In this document: piece after piece, positions 30,738 to 39,371 of the stretch
Numbering within the stretch: the stretch's first letter is position 1
How the letters are laid out: each line of letters begins with the position of its first letter
From: a virus
DNA length: 40,749 bases
IMG/VR virus record: IMGVR_UViG_3300033155_000769
Span: 1-40,749 of that record
Direction: 5' to 3' (one strand)
Position numbers and translations under genes: made by a program
The notes under the pieces: model-generated
Databases searched by the model: none
The model's input: only the letters and a program-made list of their open reading frames with translations
Told to the model about the DNA's origin: nothing

Positions 30738-31854
30738 GTACAAGGATCAAGCGAAGCTTAACGGTCTGACCGCAACTGTTCTAGATAATATTGATGATAT
30801 CTACGAGTACTTTGAGGTACGATACAAAACGGGAGAAAAACTTATCTTCTCCCCTTGCTTTATTCATGGCGGTGATAATAAATCAGCCCTGAATTTATAT
30901 TATAACGCCGACTACAGGACACACTACAAGTGTCGTACTCACCAGTGTGAAAACCACTTTGGTACATCCCTGCTCAGCATGGTGCGAGGCGGGCTATCCC
31001 ATATTCGTTACGGCTGGACAGTCCCAGGTGATAACGAAGTATCTTTTGAAGACACAGTTGACTTTCTGCTTGAACGTCTAGGTGTAACCTTCGCGGGACT
31101 TAAAGGAGAGACTCATAGGGCTGACCATCAAGACTTCTGTAGGCTAGTCAATACCTTACAAGAAACAACTTCTCTTAGTGGTATAGTTACTAGAGATTAC
31201 TATAGAGAAAACGTAGAGATTCCCTCTCAATATTACTTACAGCGAGACTACTCAATAGAAGTGCTCGACGATTATGATGTTGGTACTTGTACAACATATG
31301 GCAAGTCCATGTTTAATCGGGCAATGGTACCCATATACAGCGATGACGGTATACATATTGTAGGCTTTACCGGACGCAGTATCTTTGAAGCGTGCAAGAA
31401 ATGTGCATCTTACCACGATCCCAAGAAAAAATGCTATCATTTTCCCAAATGGAGGCACACAAAAGGCTTCGAAAAGGAAAAGTGCTTGTATAATTATTGG
31501 AAGGCGAAACCACACATTCTGGAGACGGGGGTGATTATCCTCGTAGAATCTCCTGGAAACGTGTGGCGTCTAGAAGAAGCTGGTATACATAACGCTGTTG
31601 CTTTATTTGGCACCATACTTAACGATCCGCAAAAATCTCTTATTGATGAATCCGGTGCTCTCTCTATTATTGTACTGATGGACAACGACGACGCTGGTCA
31701 AAAGGCAGCAGAACGCATCACAGAACTATGTCAGAAAGCATATCGACTTTACTTTCCAGACTTTAGCGGTAATGATATTGCAGAACTCAATACCGACTCT
31801 ATAACTTCGGATATTTTACCCTGGATCAACCAAGCAAAGGAAACTTACAAATGA
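30712..31854 (+). CDS. DnaG-type primase
   Basis: About 380 residues; ATG 30712 is preceded by AGGA, with 30676 and 30694 as other starts. The N-terminal zinc-binding part has His-Cys spacing of a CHC2 finger ('FSPCFIHGG', 'HYKCRTHQCENHFG'). The TOPRIM domain follows: 'VIILVESPGNVWRLEEAG' with the acidic Glu, 'ALFGTIL', then 'IIVLMDNDDAGQKAAERI' with D-x-D-D metal residues. Synthesises RNA primers for DNA replication and is translated together with the helicase. Length is near that of phage DnaG-like primases without a large C-terminal domain. Confidence 0.88.
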   Translation: MTKKTWSSKYKDQAKLNGLTATVLDNIDDIYEYFEVRYKTGEKLIFSPCFIHGGDNKSALNLYYNADYRTHYKCRTHQCENHFGTSLLSMVRGGLSHIRYGWTVPGDNEVSFEDTVDFLLERLGVTFAGLKGETHRADHQDFCRLVNTLQETTSLSGIVTRDYYRENVEIPSQYYLQRDYSIEVLDDYDVGTCTTYGKSMFNRAMVPIYSDDGIHIVGFTGRSIFEACKKCASYHDPKKKCYHFPKWRHTKGFEKEKCLYNYWKAKPHILETGVIILVESPGNVWRLEEAGIHNAVALFGTILNDPQKSLIDESGALSIIVLMDNDDAGQKAAERITELCQKAYRLYFPDFSGNDIAELNTDSITSDILPWINQAKETYK

Positions 31855-32075
31855 GCGTTAAGCAGCATTCCGTGGACTATCTCAGAAACAAGGCTAAGGC
31901 AGATCAATCAGCAGCTCAGCTATCGCTAGAACTACTAATGGACCAGTCTGCTGGTATTGGAGATCATTCTACAGGCGATTTTCATAAGAACTTAGATCAG
32001 GCTCTAGACTTGTTACTGGATGCCGAAGACCGTCTAGAACTCCTTGATAAGTATTACAATAAAGAAGGTGAATAA
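31851..32075 (+). CDS. Small helical protein
   Basis: 74 residues, overlapping primase (ATGA) and the dNMP kinase (TAATG). Fully helical with acidic residues ('AAQLSLELLMDQSAG', 'LDLLLDAEDRLELLDKYYNK'). Likely a small partner of neighbouring enzymes; no family recognised. Confidence 0.55.
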   Translation: MSVKQHSVDYLRNKAKADQSAAQLSLELLMDQSAGIGDHSTGDFHKNLDQALDLLLDAEDRLELLDKYYNKEGE

Positions 32076-32911
32076 TGACTCAGATCATCGGCTTTGCCGG
32101 AAAAAAACAGAGTGGCAAGAATACCAGTTGCAATTTCGTCATGATGATGAAGATGCGAGAGCGTGGTATTTCGAAGGCTATCAGGATTAACGAAAACACA
32201 GGAGAGCTAGAAGTACAGGAAGTATTTGACCAGAGCGTCCCTGGCATGGAGTGGTTCCCATTTCGTGAACCATATGTTAATCTTGAGGGTGTCTACCAAT
32301 CGGTAGGTCCGTTCTGTAAAATCTATGCCTTAGCCGATTCTCTTAAGGGGATAGCAATCAATGTTCTTGGCCTTCCAGAAGATAAGGTATATGGAACGGA
32401 TGAGGACAAGCAGACTAAGACTCACTTGCTATGGGAGAATATGCCAGGGGTAATAACCCCGGAGATAGAGAGGGCCATCTTCAAACGAGCTCAGGGGAAT
32501 ATAGATCCAGCTCTATTAGGCTTGATTGTTCATGCCGCAGGCCAGATGACGATACGTGACGTACTCCAGCATATGGGCACTGAAATCTTTCGTAAGATGT
32601 ATGAGACTGTATGGTTTGATACTATGATGCGTAGGATTGAAGAAGATAAACCAGAAATTGCCCTGGTCTGTGATGCTCGCTTTGACAATGAACTAATCCT
32701 GCTCAAAGAGAGCGGAGCCATAGTGATTGGGCTACGCAGAGATATCTTCCAATCCAAAGACACACACAGCAGTGAACAGATCAACTTTGATCTATGTAGT
32801 ACCGTTCTTGAGAATGGAGAGCTAACCATTGACGAGCAATGCGAAGCGATCTATGTCACACTTTGCGATTTTAAGTGTAAGAACATTCCTAAAATGATAG
32901 TGAGGGCCTAA
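32075..32911 (+). CDS. Deoxynucleoside monophosphate kinase
   Basis: 278 residues. Walker A 'IIGFAGKKQSGKNTSCNFV', then 'YALADSLKGIAINVLGLP' (the K-x-x-L-x-x-G lid type motif), 'RDVLQHMGTEIFRKMYETVWFD' and 'VCDARFDNELILLKESGAIVI' match T4 gp1-like dNMP kinases. It would phosphorylate dNMPs with ATP, completing the nucleotide salvage that dut, ThyA and dCMP deaminase begin. Specificity between dTMP, dGMP and others cannot be read. Confidence 0.88.
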   Translation: MTQIIGFAGKKQSGKNTSCNFVMMMKMRERGISKAIRINENTGELEVQEVFDQSVPGMEWFPFREPYVNLEGVYQSVGPFCKIYALADSLKGIAINVLGLPEDKVYGTDEDKQTKTHLLWENMPGVITPEIERAIFKRAQGNIDPALLGLIVHAAGQMTIRDVLQHMGTEIFRKMYETVWFDTMMRRIEEDKPEIALVCDARFDNELILLKESGAIVIGLRRDIFQSKDTHSSEQINFDLCSTVLENGELTIDEQCEAIYVTLCDFKCKNIPKMIVRA

Positions 32912-34912
32912 ATGGGTATCCCTATAATCTTCTTTCGTAGCAGTTCGTTTAATTGCCACAGATTCTGTCCGATGCAATTTTATGCCGAGTATACATTAGG
33001 CATGAGGGGACCATCAAATAAGAAAGCAGATAAAGGGACTATCGTTCATAAAATACTGGAGATATGTGCTTTATGCAAAAAGGCTTTGCAAGATGATATC
33101 CCCGAGATAGAAGACGAGGAGATCGGGGCAGTACTCACTGATAACTATGACCCAGAATATATGTCCTCGATTGCTTCTAGGGTATATCACCACTATACCG
33201 CTGATCTGACACATCATAGCTGGGGTGAAAAAGACTTTAAGGATTGTGTTAACTGGACCTGGAAGGCTCTAAAGTATAACGACGGAATGTTCGATCCACG
33301 TTACCGTAACGTGGTTGATGCCGAACCTCACTTCAACTTTGAGCTACCCTTCGATTGGGCCGAATATGATTATCCTGAGCAAGGACTCAAGGGAAAACTC
33401 GGACTCAAGGGTACAATTGACTTGATCACTGACCTGGGCGATGGCGTTTACGAAGTGGTCGATTGGAAGGGGTTGCCTACCGATACTCCTATTCCAACAA
33501 TCGAGGGTTGGAAAACAATGGGAACATTGACAATAAATGATATTGTCTTCGATAAAGACGGTAATCAAACTAAGGTTGTTGGCAAGTCTAAAAAAAGCTA
33601 CAAAGAATGTTATGAAATTGAATTTGATGATAAAACTAAAGCCATCTGTGATTATGAGCATCTATGGCTGCTAGACAATGATGACGTGGTAGATGCTCCG
33701 AATTTAAAGGTTGGTGACAAGATTGACGTGGCAGGTCCACTCGATACTGACTACGTAGACTTACCTATAGATCCATACGTGCTGGGTGCTTGGCTTGGCG
33801 ATGGCCGAAACCGTAGTATGGAAATTACGTCTGGTGATAGCTTTATATTCAATGAAATAGAAGATCGAGGCTATCAGGCAGGAACAGATATTAATCACTC
33901 AACGTCAGATTGTCGTACTAGTACTATTTTGGCTCAAACCCATAATCTAAGAAAACTAAATCTGTTACATAACAAACATATCCCCTTGGTATATCTGAGA
34001 GCTTCATACTCTCAAAGACTAGACTTGCTTAGAGGACTAATGGATACCGATGGCAATGTGAACAGCGTCAGGAAACAAGCTGTGTTTACGACCTGTAATA
34101 AAAAGTTGTCGAATGATGTGAAAGAGCTACTACTGAGTCTTGGACAAAGGGTTAATCAATCTACGATAGTTAGAGATACAAACTTTAAAAAGAACGTAAC
34201 AGTTTATCCTCTAGCGTTTCGACCCCTAAACCTTAACCCGTTTTTAATGCCTAGAAAATCGGACAGGATTAATGCCGACTGGGGTCCAGGTCGATCAAAT
34301 AAGCGTATGATTAAGAAAATAACCAAGTTAGCTACCAATCTAGAAACTCAATGCATTATGGTAGATAGCCCATCCAATACTTATCTTTGTACTAAAAATA
34401 TGATCCCTACTCACAATACAGGCAGGCGGCTAGATTGGGCGACAGGTAAGACCAAGGATCAGGTAAAGCTATTTTCTGATCCCCAACTCAGACTTTACCA
34501 CTATGCTGTTAAGCAGATGTATCCTCACGTACACAGCTTCCTCATTACTATATATTTTATTAACGATGGTGGAGCGTTCACTGTTCATTTTCAAGATTCA
34601 GACCTAGAAAAGACAGAAGCAATTATTAAGCGTCGGTTTGAAGCTATTCGAGATACCCAGCAGCCATTGCGAATCAAAGAGACTGACCCCAAGCAAACAT
34701 GGAAATGTCACAAGCTATGTCATGCTGGCATGACTACGTTTGAGGACACTCATGTTCAGTCTATTGAACGCTATGGTAAGCCAATGAGCAAGTGCGATCA
34801 GATGAAACAGGTAATAGCTCAGAAGGGTATCGAGTGGGTTACTAAAAACTATGCCCACCCTGATCATAAGCATGGGTCATATGGAGAGGGTGGTGGGAAG
34901 GTGCAACCGTAA
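32912..34912 (+). CDS. Cas4/RecB-like nuclease interrupted by an intein
   Basis: 666 residues, 350 after splicing. N-terminal 'SSFNCHRFCPMQFYAEYTLG' has CxxxC of the Cas4 Fe-S type; 'DKGTIVHKILE' gives the active-site His; 'LKGTIDLITDLGDGVYEVVDWK' gives catalytic Asp and the E/D-x-K triad. The intein sits between Lys186 and Thr503, so the mature motif is DWKTGRRLDWATG. C-terminal Cys cluster 'TWKCHKLCHAG' and 'SKCDQM' match the Fe-S closure of PD-(D/E)XK exonucleases. It likely resects DNA ends for the recombinase. Activity depends on splicing. Confidence 0.88.
   Translation: MGIPIIFFRSSSFNCHRFCPMQFYAEYTLGMRGPSNKKADKGTIVHKILEICALCKKALQDDIPEIEDEEIGAVLTDNYDPEYMSSIASRVYHHYTADLTHHSWGEKDFKDCVNWTWKALKYNDGMFDPRYRNVVDAEPHFNFELPFDWAEYDYPEQGLKGKLGLKGTIDLITDLGDGVYEVVDWKGLPTDTPIPTIEGWKTMGTLTINDIVFDKDGNQTKVVGKSKKSYKECYEIEFDDKTKAICDYEHLWLLDNDDVVDAPNLKVGDKIDVAGPLDTDYVDLPIDPYVLGAWLGDGRNRSMEITSGDSFIFNEIEDRGYQAGTDINHSTSDCRTSTILAQTHNLRKLNLLHNKHIPLVYLRASYSQRLDLLRGLMDTDGNVNSVRKQAVFTTCNKKLSNDVKELLLSLGQRVNQSTIVRDTNFKKNVTVYPLAFRPLNLNPFLMPRKSDRINADWGPGRSNKRMIKKITKLATNLETQCIMVDSPSNTYLCTKNMIPTHNTGRRLDWATGKTKDQVKLFSDPQLRLYHYAVKQMYPHVHSFLITIYFINDGGAFTVHFQDSDLEKTEAIIKRRFEAIRDTQQPLRIKETDPKQTWKCHKLCHAGMTTFEDTHVQSIERYGKPMSKCDQMKQVIAQKGIEWVTKNYAHPDHKHGSYGEGGGKVQP
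33470..34417 (+). other. Class 3-type intein in the nuclease
   Basis: Residues 187-502 (316 aa). It begins with Gly ('GLPTDTPIPTIEGWKTMGTL'), not a nucleophile, and ends 'NMIPTHN' before Thr. The class 3 triplet is present: Trp252 after block-B His (EHLWLL), Cys481 in block F (TQCIMV) and Thr500. Endonuclease motifs 'VLGAWLGDGRN' and 'RGLMDTDGNV' are visible. It is shorter and divergent from the recombinase intein but similarly organised. Confidence 0.92.
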
Positions 34913-34914
34913 AT

Positions 34915-35481
34915 ATGGATAAGCAAAGTGATAGGTGGTATGCCGAAACAGCAAGACATAATAAGCATTGGAATGATAAAGAAAAGGTTTATTTAAAAAA
35001 GAACTACACTAAGCTTAGTATAGATGAGTTAATGGAAGATATGGGCCGTACCGCTCGCTCAATTCATATGGCAGCTTATAAGTTAGGGATCAGTCGTGAA
35101 AAAATCTTGGTGATAGATGGTACTAAGAAATGTTCAACATGCCTTAAAATTTTACCTATTGGTGAGTTTCATCTATCTTCTAATAATAAAGTTACAGGAC
35201 TACGTTCTGACTGTAAGGATTGCGTTCGAAATCAGACCTATCTTAGAAAATATGGTATAACTCTTAAACAATATGAATCTATGTTAAAAGATCAAAATCA
35301 CAAATGTTATATTTGTAATAATAAAAGAAATGGAGAAATTGTATTTAATATCGATCATTGTCATACTACGGGCAAGATTCGTAAGATACTATGTAATGGC
35401 TGCAACCGAGCCTTGGGCTTTTTTTTAGATCGTTCTGACTGGATGCGAAGAGGTGCTAACTATGTGGAGGAATATAGCTAA
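34915..35481 (+). CDS. Endonuclease VII-like homing nuclease
   Basis: 188 residues. N-terminal helix-turn-helix of SANT/Myb type ('WNDKEKVYLKKNYTKLSIDE', 'DMGRTARSIHMAAYKLGI'), then a zinc pair (CSTCLKI, CKDCVRN), and a C-terminal endonuclease VII domain 'NIDHCHTTGKIRKILCNGCNRALGFF'. An HTH plus zinc plus nuclease layout is typical of free-standing homing endonucleases. It lies directly after the intein-containing nuclease gene. It resembles the gene at 10767. Confidence 0.82.
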   Translation: MDKQSDRWYAETARHNKHWNDKEKVYLKKNYTKLSIDELMEDMGRTARSIHMAAYKLGISREKILVIDGTKKCSTCLKILPIGEFHLSSNNKVTGLRSDCKDCVRNQTYLRKYGITLKQYESMLKDQNHKCYICNNKRNGEIVFNIDHCHTTGKIRKILCNGCNRALGFFLDRSDWMRRGANYVEEYS

Positions 35482-37373
35482 TGAAAACATACATACCACT
35501 CCACTGCCACTCCGAGTACAGTCTATTAGATGGACTATCTAAATGTCAAGCTATAGTAGAGCGTACCCTGGCTATTGGTGCCACGGCTTGTGCTCTAACA
35601 GATCACGGTAGCGTGTCTGGTGCTGTAGACTTTGCTGGCAAGATGAAAGAGAAAGGCTTGAAGCCTATCTTGGGCTCTGAGTTCTATGTATGTCGTGGTC
35701 TAGTAACGCAGAAAGATAAAGAAAATCGCCCGCTAGATCACCAAGTAATACTAGCTAAGAATCATCAAGGCTGGAAAGATTTACTAGGCCTTACTTCCTT
35801 CGCGAATAAAAAAGAACACAGCTACTATAAGCCGCGTCTTGATATTGACGCTATAGCTAAAGCTGGCAGTCAAAAAAACCTTATATCATTCAGCGGTCAC
35901 TTAGGGTCTATCTTAGCCAATGCTATTACTGATGGAGATAGACTTGATCCCGACTGGATGAAAAAGGGTATTGCATGTTCAAAGAACTTAGAGAACATAT
36001 TCGGCAAAGGTAACTTCTTCATTGAGATTCAGCTTATTGACTCAAAGATAAATATCTTCGCAGGAGTAGTCGCTAAGGCTTTGAGACAGATCGCGGTCAA
36101 AACCGGCATTCCCTGTCTCGCTACACCCGACGCTCACTACTGCTCTAGAGACGACGCAGAGGATCAACAGGTGTTGCTCTGCACGAATTTTAAAAAGAGT
36201 ATAGGGCAAGTACACCGAGAATTAAAACAGGGCACGGCAAACAACACCCTGGCTACATTTTTCAAGTCGAACAACTATCACATCCCATCATATGAGGACA
36301 TGATTGAGTTTCACACCGAAGCAGAGTTAGTGAACACACGAGTTGTTGAGGACATGTGCGAGAACTACAATATCTTACGTTCTCCTGATCCTCCCAAGTT
36401 TTCGTGTCCTAAAGGTATGGACCCAAATGAGTACTTGAGATATCTATGCCGCACAGGATGGGCAAGTAGAATGAGTCATATTGATAGTGACTCTGATAAA
36501 TTTCCATCCTATGGAGAACGAATTAATCTTGAACTAGACATATTTACTAGTATAGGTTTATCTAGTTACTTCTTAATTGTAGATGACATACTTAGATTTA
36601 CACGCAGTCGTGGCTATCTTACTGGCCCTGGACGTGGATCGAGTGCTGGCTGTATGGTATCCTACTTGTTAGGAATCACTCAGATCGAACCCATCAGATA
36701 CAACCTTATCTTCGAACGATTCTATAATGCTGGACGTAATACGCCCGGCAAGATATCGTGGCCGGATATTGATTTCGATGTTCCTAAAGCTGCAAGGGAT
36801 GAAATTGTCGAATACGTCCGCAATAAGTACGGAGCAGATAATGTAGCTCAGATTGTGACATTCCAAACCCTCAAGGGGCGGGCCTCACTTAAGCGAGTTA
36901 TGAGTGCGAGAGGCAACATATCTTTCGATGAGCAGAACGCGATCACTAAGAACATTGTGGATGAGAGCAAGATCGCGGACGAGCTGGGCGACATCAAGGC
37001 CGAGTATGGTATCTCGTCCGTCATCCTCTGGGCTTTGGAAAATAACTCTGGCAAGCTTAAAGAGTGGTGTACAATTGGAGAAGGAGGTAAGCTAGAAGGT
37101 CGTATGGCTAAAATTTTTGAACAAGCCATTAGGCTAGAGGGAACTAAGATTATCTCGGGTAAGCACGCTGCGGGCATTGTTATTTCGGCCCAACCGATTA
37201 GTGAATCCTGTCCGATGGTCTTAGATAAACAGGGGCAATATCAACTGGCCGGATTTGAAGGGCCAAGTTGCGAGGATGTTGGGCTACTTAAGCTGGACTG
37301 TCTCGGACTTTCTGCACTAGACAAACTTATGGACGCGGCCAAGATCGCGTCGGGAGAAGATGATGTCGACTAG
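35481..37373 (+). CDS. dnaE: DNA polymerase III alpha, N-terminal half only
   Basis: 630 residues. PHP domain 'IPLHCHSEYSLLDGLSKCQA' and 'ALTDHGSVSGAVDFA', then the C-family palm: 'GPGRGSSAGCMVSYLLGI', 'WPDIDFDVP' with Asp429 and Asp431, 'SGKHAAGIVIS', and 'GLLKLDCLGLSALDKLM' with the third Asp606. The gene stops 24 residues later, so the fingers, beta-clamp and OB domains, about half of a normal ~1,160-residue protein, are missing. The missing part is not in the window. Next to it lie a proofreading-type exonuclease and small genes. It may be a split polymerase. Confidence 0.9.
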   Translation: MKTYIPLHCHSEYSLLDGLSKCQAIVERTLAIGATACALTDHGSVSGAVDFAGKMKEKGLKPILGSEFYVCRGLVTQKDKENRPLDHQVILAKNHQGWKDLLGLTSFANKKEHSYYKPRLDIDAIAKAGSQKNLISFSGHLGSILANAITDGDRLDPDWMKKGIACSKNLENIFGKGNFFIEIQLIDSKINIFAGVVAKALRQIAVKTGIPCLATPDAHYCSRDDAEDQQVLLCTNFKKSIGQVHRELKQGTANNTLATFFKSNNYHIPSYEDMIEFHTEAELVNTRVVEDMCENYNILRSPDPPKFSCPKGMDPNEYLRYLCRTGWASRMSHIDSDSDKFPSYGERINLELDIFTSIGLSSYFLIVDDILRFTRSRGYLTGPGRGSSAGCMVSYLLGITQIEPIRYNLIFERFYNAGRNTPGKISWPDIDFDVPKAARDEIVEYVRNKYGADNVAQIVTFQTLKGRASLKRVMSARGNISFDEQNAITKNIVDESKIADELGDIKAEYGISSVILWALENNSGKLKEWCTIGEGGKLEGRMAKIFEQAIRLEGTKIISGKHAAGIVISAQPISESCPMVLDKQGQYQLAGFEGPSCEDVGLLKLDCLGLSALDKLMDAAKIASGEDDVD

Positions 37374-37593
37374 TAGACGAACAATGAGTACTTTCAGACA
37401 AGACATGATTAACCTATCTAGTAAGTACTCTTTTGTTAAAAAGGTAATTATTAGCGATGAGAGCTGGGAAGATATGTGTAAATCTTTCGATAAGGACTTA
37501 GATCGATCCGAAGGCACTACCCAAAAACATATAGCAGACCTAAATGGGTCTATGTGTTTTGAAACATTGTATGTGGAAAAGGAAGAGCTGTAG
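37360..37593 (+). CDS. Unknown small protein
   Basis: 77 residues starting inside the dnaE end with GGGAGAAG before ATG 37360 (37384 is an alternative). Basic start, then acidic helical sequence ('SDESWEDMCKSFDKDLDRSE'). It does not resemble the missing polymerase half. No family. Confidence 0.45.
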   Translation: MMSTSRRTMSTFRQDMINLSSKYSFVKKVIISDESWEDMCKSFDKDLDRSEGTTQKHIADLNGSMCFETLYVEKEEL

Positions 37594-37631
37594 TCTCAAT
37601 GCGAATAACTAATAATGTCGAGGTGTTTTAA

Positions 37632-38306
37632 ATGAAAAATAGTAGATGGTTTATCTGTTTCGATTTTGAGACAGACGGCAAAAAAGCAGAAGAATGCAGT
37701 CCCGTGGAACTAGCGGCTGTTCCTATCGATCCAGAGACGCTAGAAATAAGGCGGGCGTGTGCTTTTAGTACAGTCATTCGTCCACCTGGGATAGACAAGG
37801 AAGACTATTTCGACGATAAGAAAGTCGAGACGATTAACTGGCACGCAAAGCAGGCGGGATGTACCTTTGATGATATCGTAGAAAAATGGAAGGGCGGTAT
37901 GGCTCAGAAAACCGCGTGGAAAAACTTTTGTTCCTATTGTTCCAAATACAATGTTGACAAGAGACCAGGACAATGGTATCCTCAGCCCATACCTGTGGGC
38001 TACAATATTCTTGGCTACGACATGATCATAGCTGAACGACTAGCGGAGAAGCATAAGGCTAAGGTGCCGTTTTCTCAGGTGACACGAGTGGATATCTTTG
38101 ACATGATCTTCACTTGGTTCGAAAATCTAGATGAACCATCTGACTTTAAAATGGATACTTTACGTAAGTTTTTTGGAATTAAGTCCGAGGGAAAAGCACA
38201 CTCGGCAATAGTAGATGTGTTTGAAGAGGCTGAGATCTTTGTTAAGTTCATGAAGTTTCAGCGTAGACAAGCTAGTGTTAAAAAATTCAAAGGAAGTTTC
38301 GCATGA
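37632..38306 (+). CDS. DEDDh 3'-5' exonuclease
   Basis: 224 residues, DnaQ-like. ExoI 'WFICFDFETDGKKAEECSP' with the D-x-E pair, 'ELAAVPIDPETL', ExoII 'GYNILGYDMIIAERLAEK' with Asp, and ExoIII 'KAHSAIVDVFEEAEIF' with H-x-A-x-x-D. It matches the epsilon subunit, a proofreading nuclease. It sits near the Pol III alpha half and probably serves it; GAGGTG precedes the start. The stop is one base from the convergent minus gene. Confidence 0.88.
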   Translation: MKNSRWFICFDFETDGKKAEECSPVELAAVPIDPETLEIRRACAFSTVIRPPGIDKEDYFDDKKVETINWHAKQAGCTFDDIVEKWKGGMAQKTAWKNFCSYCSKYNVDKRPGQWYPQPIPVGYNILGYDMIIAERLAEKHKAKVPFSQVTRVDIFDMIFTWFENLDEPSDFKMDTLRKFFGIKSEGKAHSAIVDVFEEAEIFVKFMKFQRRQASVKKFKGSFA

Positions 38307-38307
38307 C

Positions 38308-38661
38308 TCAAGGCCAGTTCACAAAGCCCAGTGTCCACAACCAATGCACCATGGCAGTCCAATAGAGACATGTACCAGCGACTAGAAACGAGAACCACTT
38401 CCACTTTTTCCAGTTACATAGATATATGAAGAGCATTGTATACATACTGATACGTGAAATCCAGAGGGCATTATAGATACCAATGAATTTAATACAATAG
38501 CTCATTGGAAGGAATGTTTCCCTCTGCCAATTATTACCAATTATTTCCCGTGTTAGGATCATGTCAATCGTATGAATCACTAGCAACAGAACAACAAAGA
38601 ACAACGAGATAAGCCATGATGGAGACTTGTACTCTTTGGGTCGCATACATGTAGAAATCAT
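38308..38661 (-). CDS. Multi-pass membrane protein (DUF5658-like)
   Basis: 117 residues and the only minus-strand gene in the window. About four membrane segments: 'WLISLFFVVLLLVIHTIDMI', 'MSYCIKFIGIYNALWIS', 'MYTMLFIYLCNW' and 'FLVAGTCLYWTAMVHWLW'. 'LVIHTIDMILTREIIGNNWQ' followed by 'ETFLP' resembles DUF5658-type small membrane proteins. Reverse-strand Shine-Dalgarno GAGG lies 9 bases before the ATG. It converges with the exonuclease gene and diverges from the next gene. Confidence 0.55.
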   Translation of the reverse strand: MISTCMRPKEYKSPSWLISLFFVVLLLVIHTIDMILTREIIGNNWQRETFLPMSYCIKFIGIYNALWISRISMYTMLFIYLCNWKKWKWFSFLVAGTCLYWTAMVHWLWTLGFVNWP

Positions 38662-38780
38662 TTTATTGGCCTCGTACGTGGTTAATGATATGCTACAGTA
38701 TAATACACAATAACGGGGGTTTTCAGAAAAAACTCAAGTTTATGATAAAATAGCAGAAATTTACCTTTAGGAGCTCTCTG
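38662..38780 (+). promoter_or_regulatory. Divergent promoter region
   Basis: 119 bases between divergent genes. TATAAT at 38697-38702 (plus) is also TATTATA-like on the minus strand; TTCAGA and TAAAAT (18-base spacing, around 38721-38750) precede the gene at 38781. Weak matches, likely a shared regulatory region. Confidence 0.4.
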
Positions 38781-39242
38781 ATGAACCTTGTTATTGTTTC
38801 AGGATACTTCAACCCCTTGCACACAGGACATCTTGACTACCTTGAGGGTGCAAGTCGTCTAGGTGATTATCTAATTGTGATAGTTAACAATGACGAGCAA
38901 GTCAGGATTAAGGGAAGCATACCCTTCCTGTCCCTTAAGGATCGTTTAAGAATAGTTCAAGCTCTAACCTGCGTGGGTAGGTCGGTGGCATCTATTGATA
39001 CCGATGGCTCAGTTGTAAAAACCATAGAAGAGCTCGCCAAGCTGTGGAAGCAAGCGGGCTCCGATGGGACGGCGACACAAATTTCTGAAGATGGAATAAT
39101 TTTTGCGAACGGTGGAGACCGAAACTCTAATGACATTCCAGAGTATTCCCTATGTGAAAAATATGGTATTCAAATGGCGTTCAATATTGGGGGAGGAAAA
39201 ACCCAATCATCAAGCGGACTTATTAAGAAGGTTAAGCAATAG
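38781..39242 (+). CDS. Cytidylyltransferase-like nucleotidylyltransferase
   Basis: 153 residues. 'SGYFNPLHTGHLDYLEGASR' has the HxGH signature of the class I nucleotidyltransferases (G3P cytidylyltransferase/HldE C-terminal type); 'YLIVIVNNDEQVRIKG', 'IFANGGDRNS' and 'GGKTQSSSGLIKKV' (ISSS-like) are the remaining motifs. It joins a sugar phosphate or polyol phosphate to CMP or AMP. With glmS and the glycosyltransferase it points to glycan or nucleotide-sugar work, though substrate is unknown. GGAG precedes the start. Confidence 0.85.
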   Translation: MNLVIVSGYFNPLHTGHLDYLEGASRLGDYLIVIVNNDEQVRIKGSIPFLSLKDRLRIVQALTCVGRSVASIDTDGSVVKTIEELAKLWKQAGSDGTATQISEDGIIFANGGDRNSNDIPEYSLCEKYGIQMAFNIGGGKTQSSSGLIKKVKQ

Positions 39243-39251
39243 GGGTTGACA

Positions 39252-39371
39252 ATGGAAGACAAGCCTACATTATCGGATATTGTTTTGGGAGTGATTGGAA
39301 TTATTCTTATAATTGCTCTTGCATGGGATATTGTTTGTTGGAGTATCTTTCTGGGAGGATGGAATGAGTAA
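39252..39371 (+). CDS. Single-pass membrane peptide
   Basis: 39 residues, GGGGTTGACA directly before the ATG. Mostly a membrane segment (VLGVIGIILIIALAWDIV) with acidic N-terminus. It ends in an overlap with the next gene. Typical phage micro-protein. Confidence 0.5.
   Translation: MEDKPTLSDIVLGVIGIILIIALAWDIVCWSIFLGGWNE

Noticed and set aside
37360-37593. C-terminal continuation of Pol III alpha by frameshift
   Set aside because: The protein is short, has no polymerase fingers motifs and starts with its own Shine-Dalgarno.
38697-38755. T4-type late promoter TATAAATA
   Set aside because: No exact match; only sigma70-like boxes with weak -35 elements are visible.
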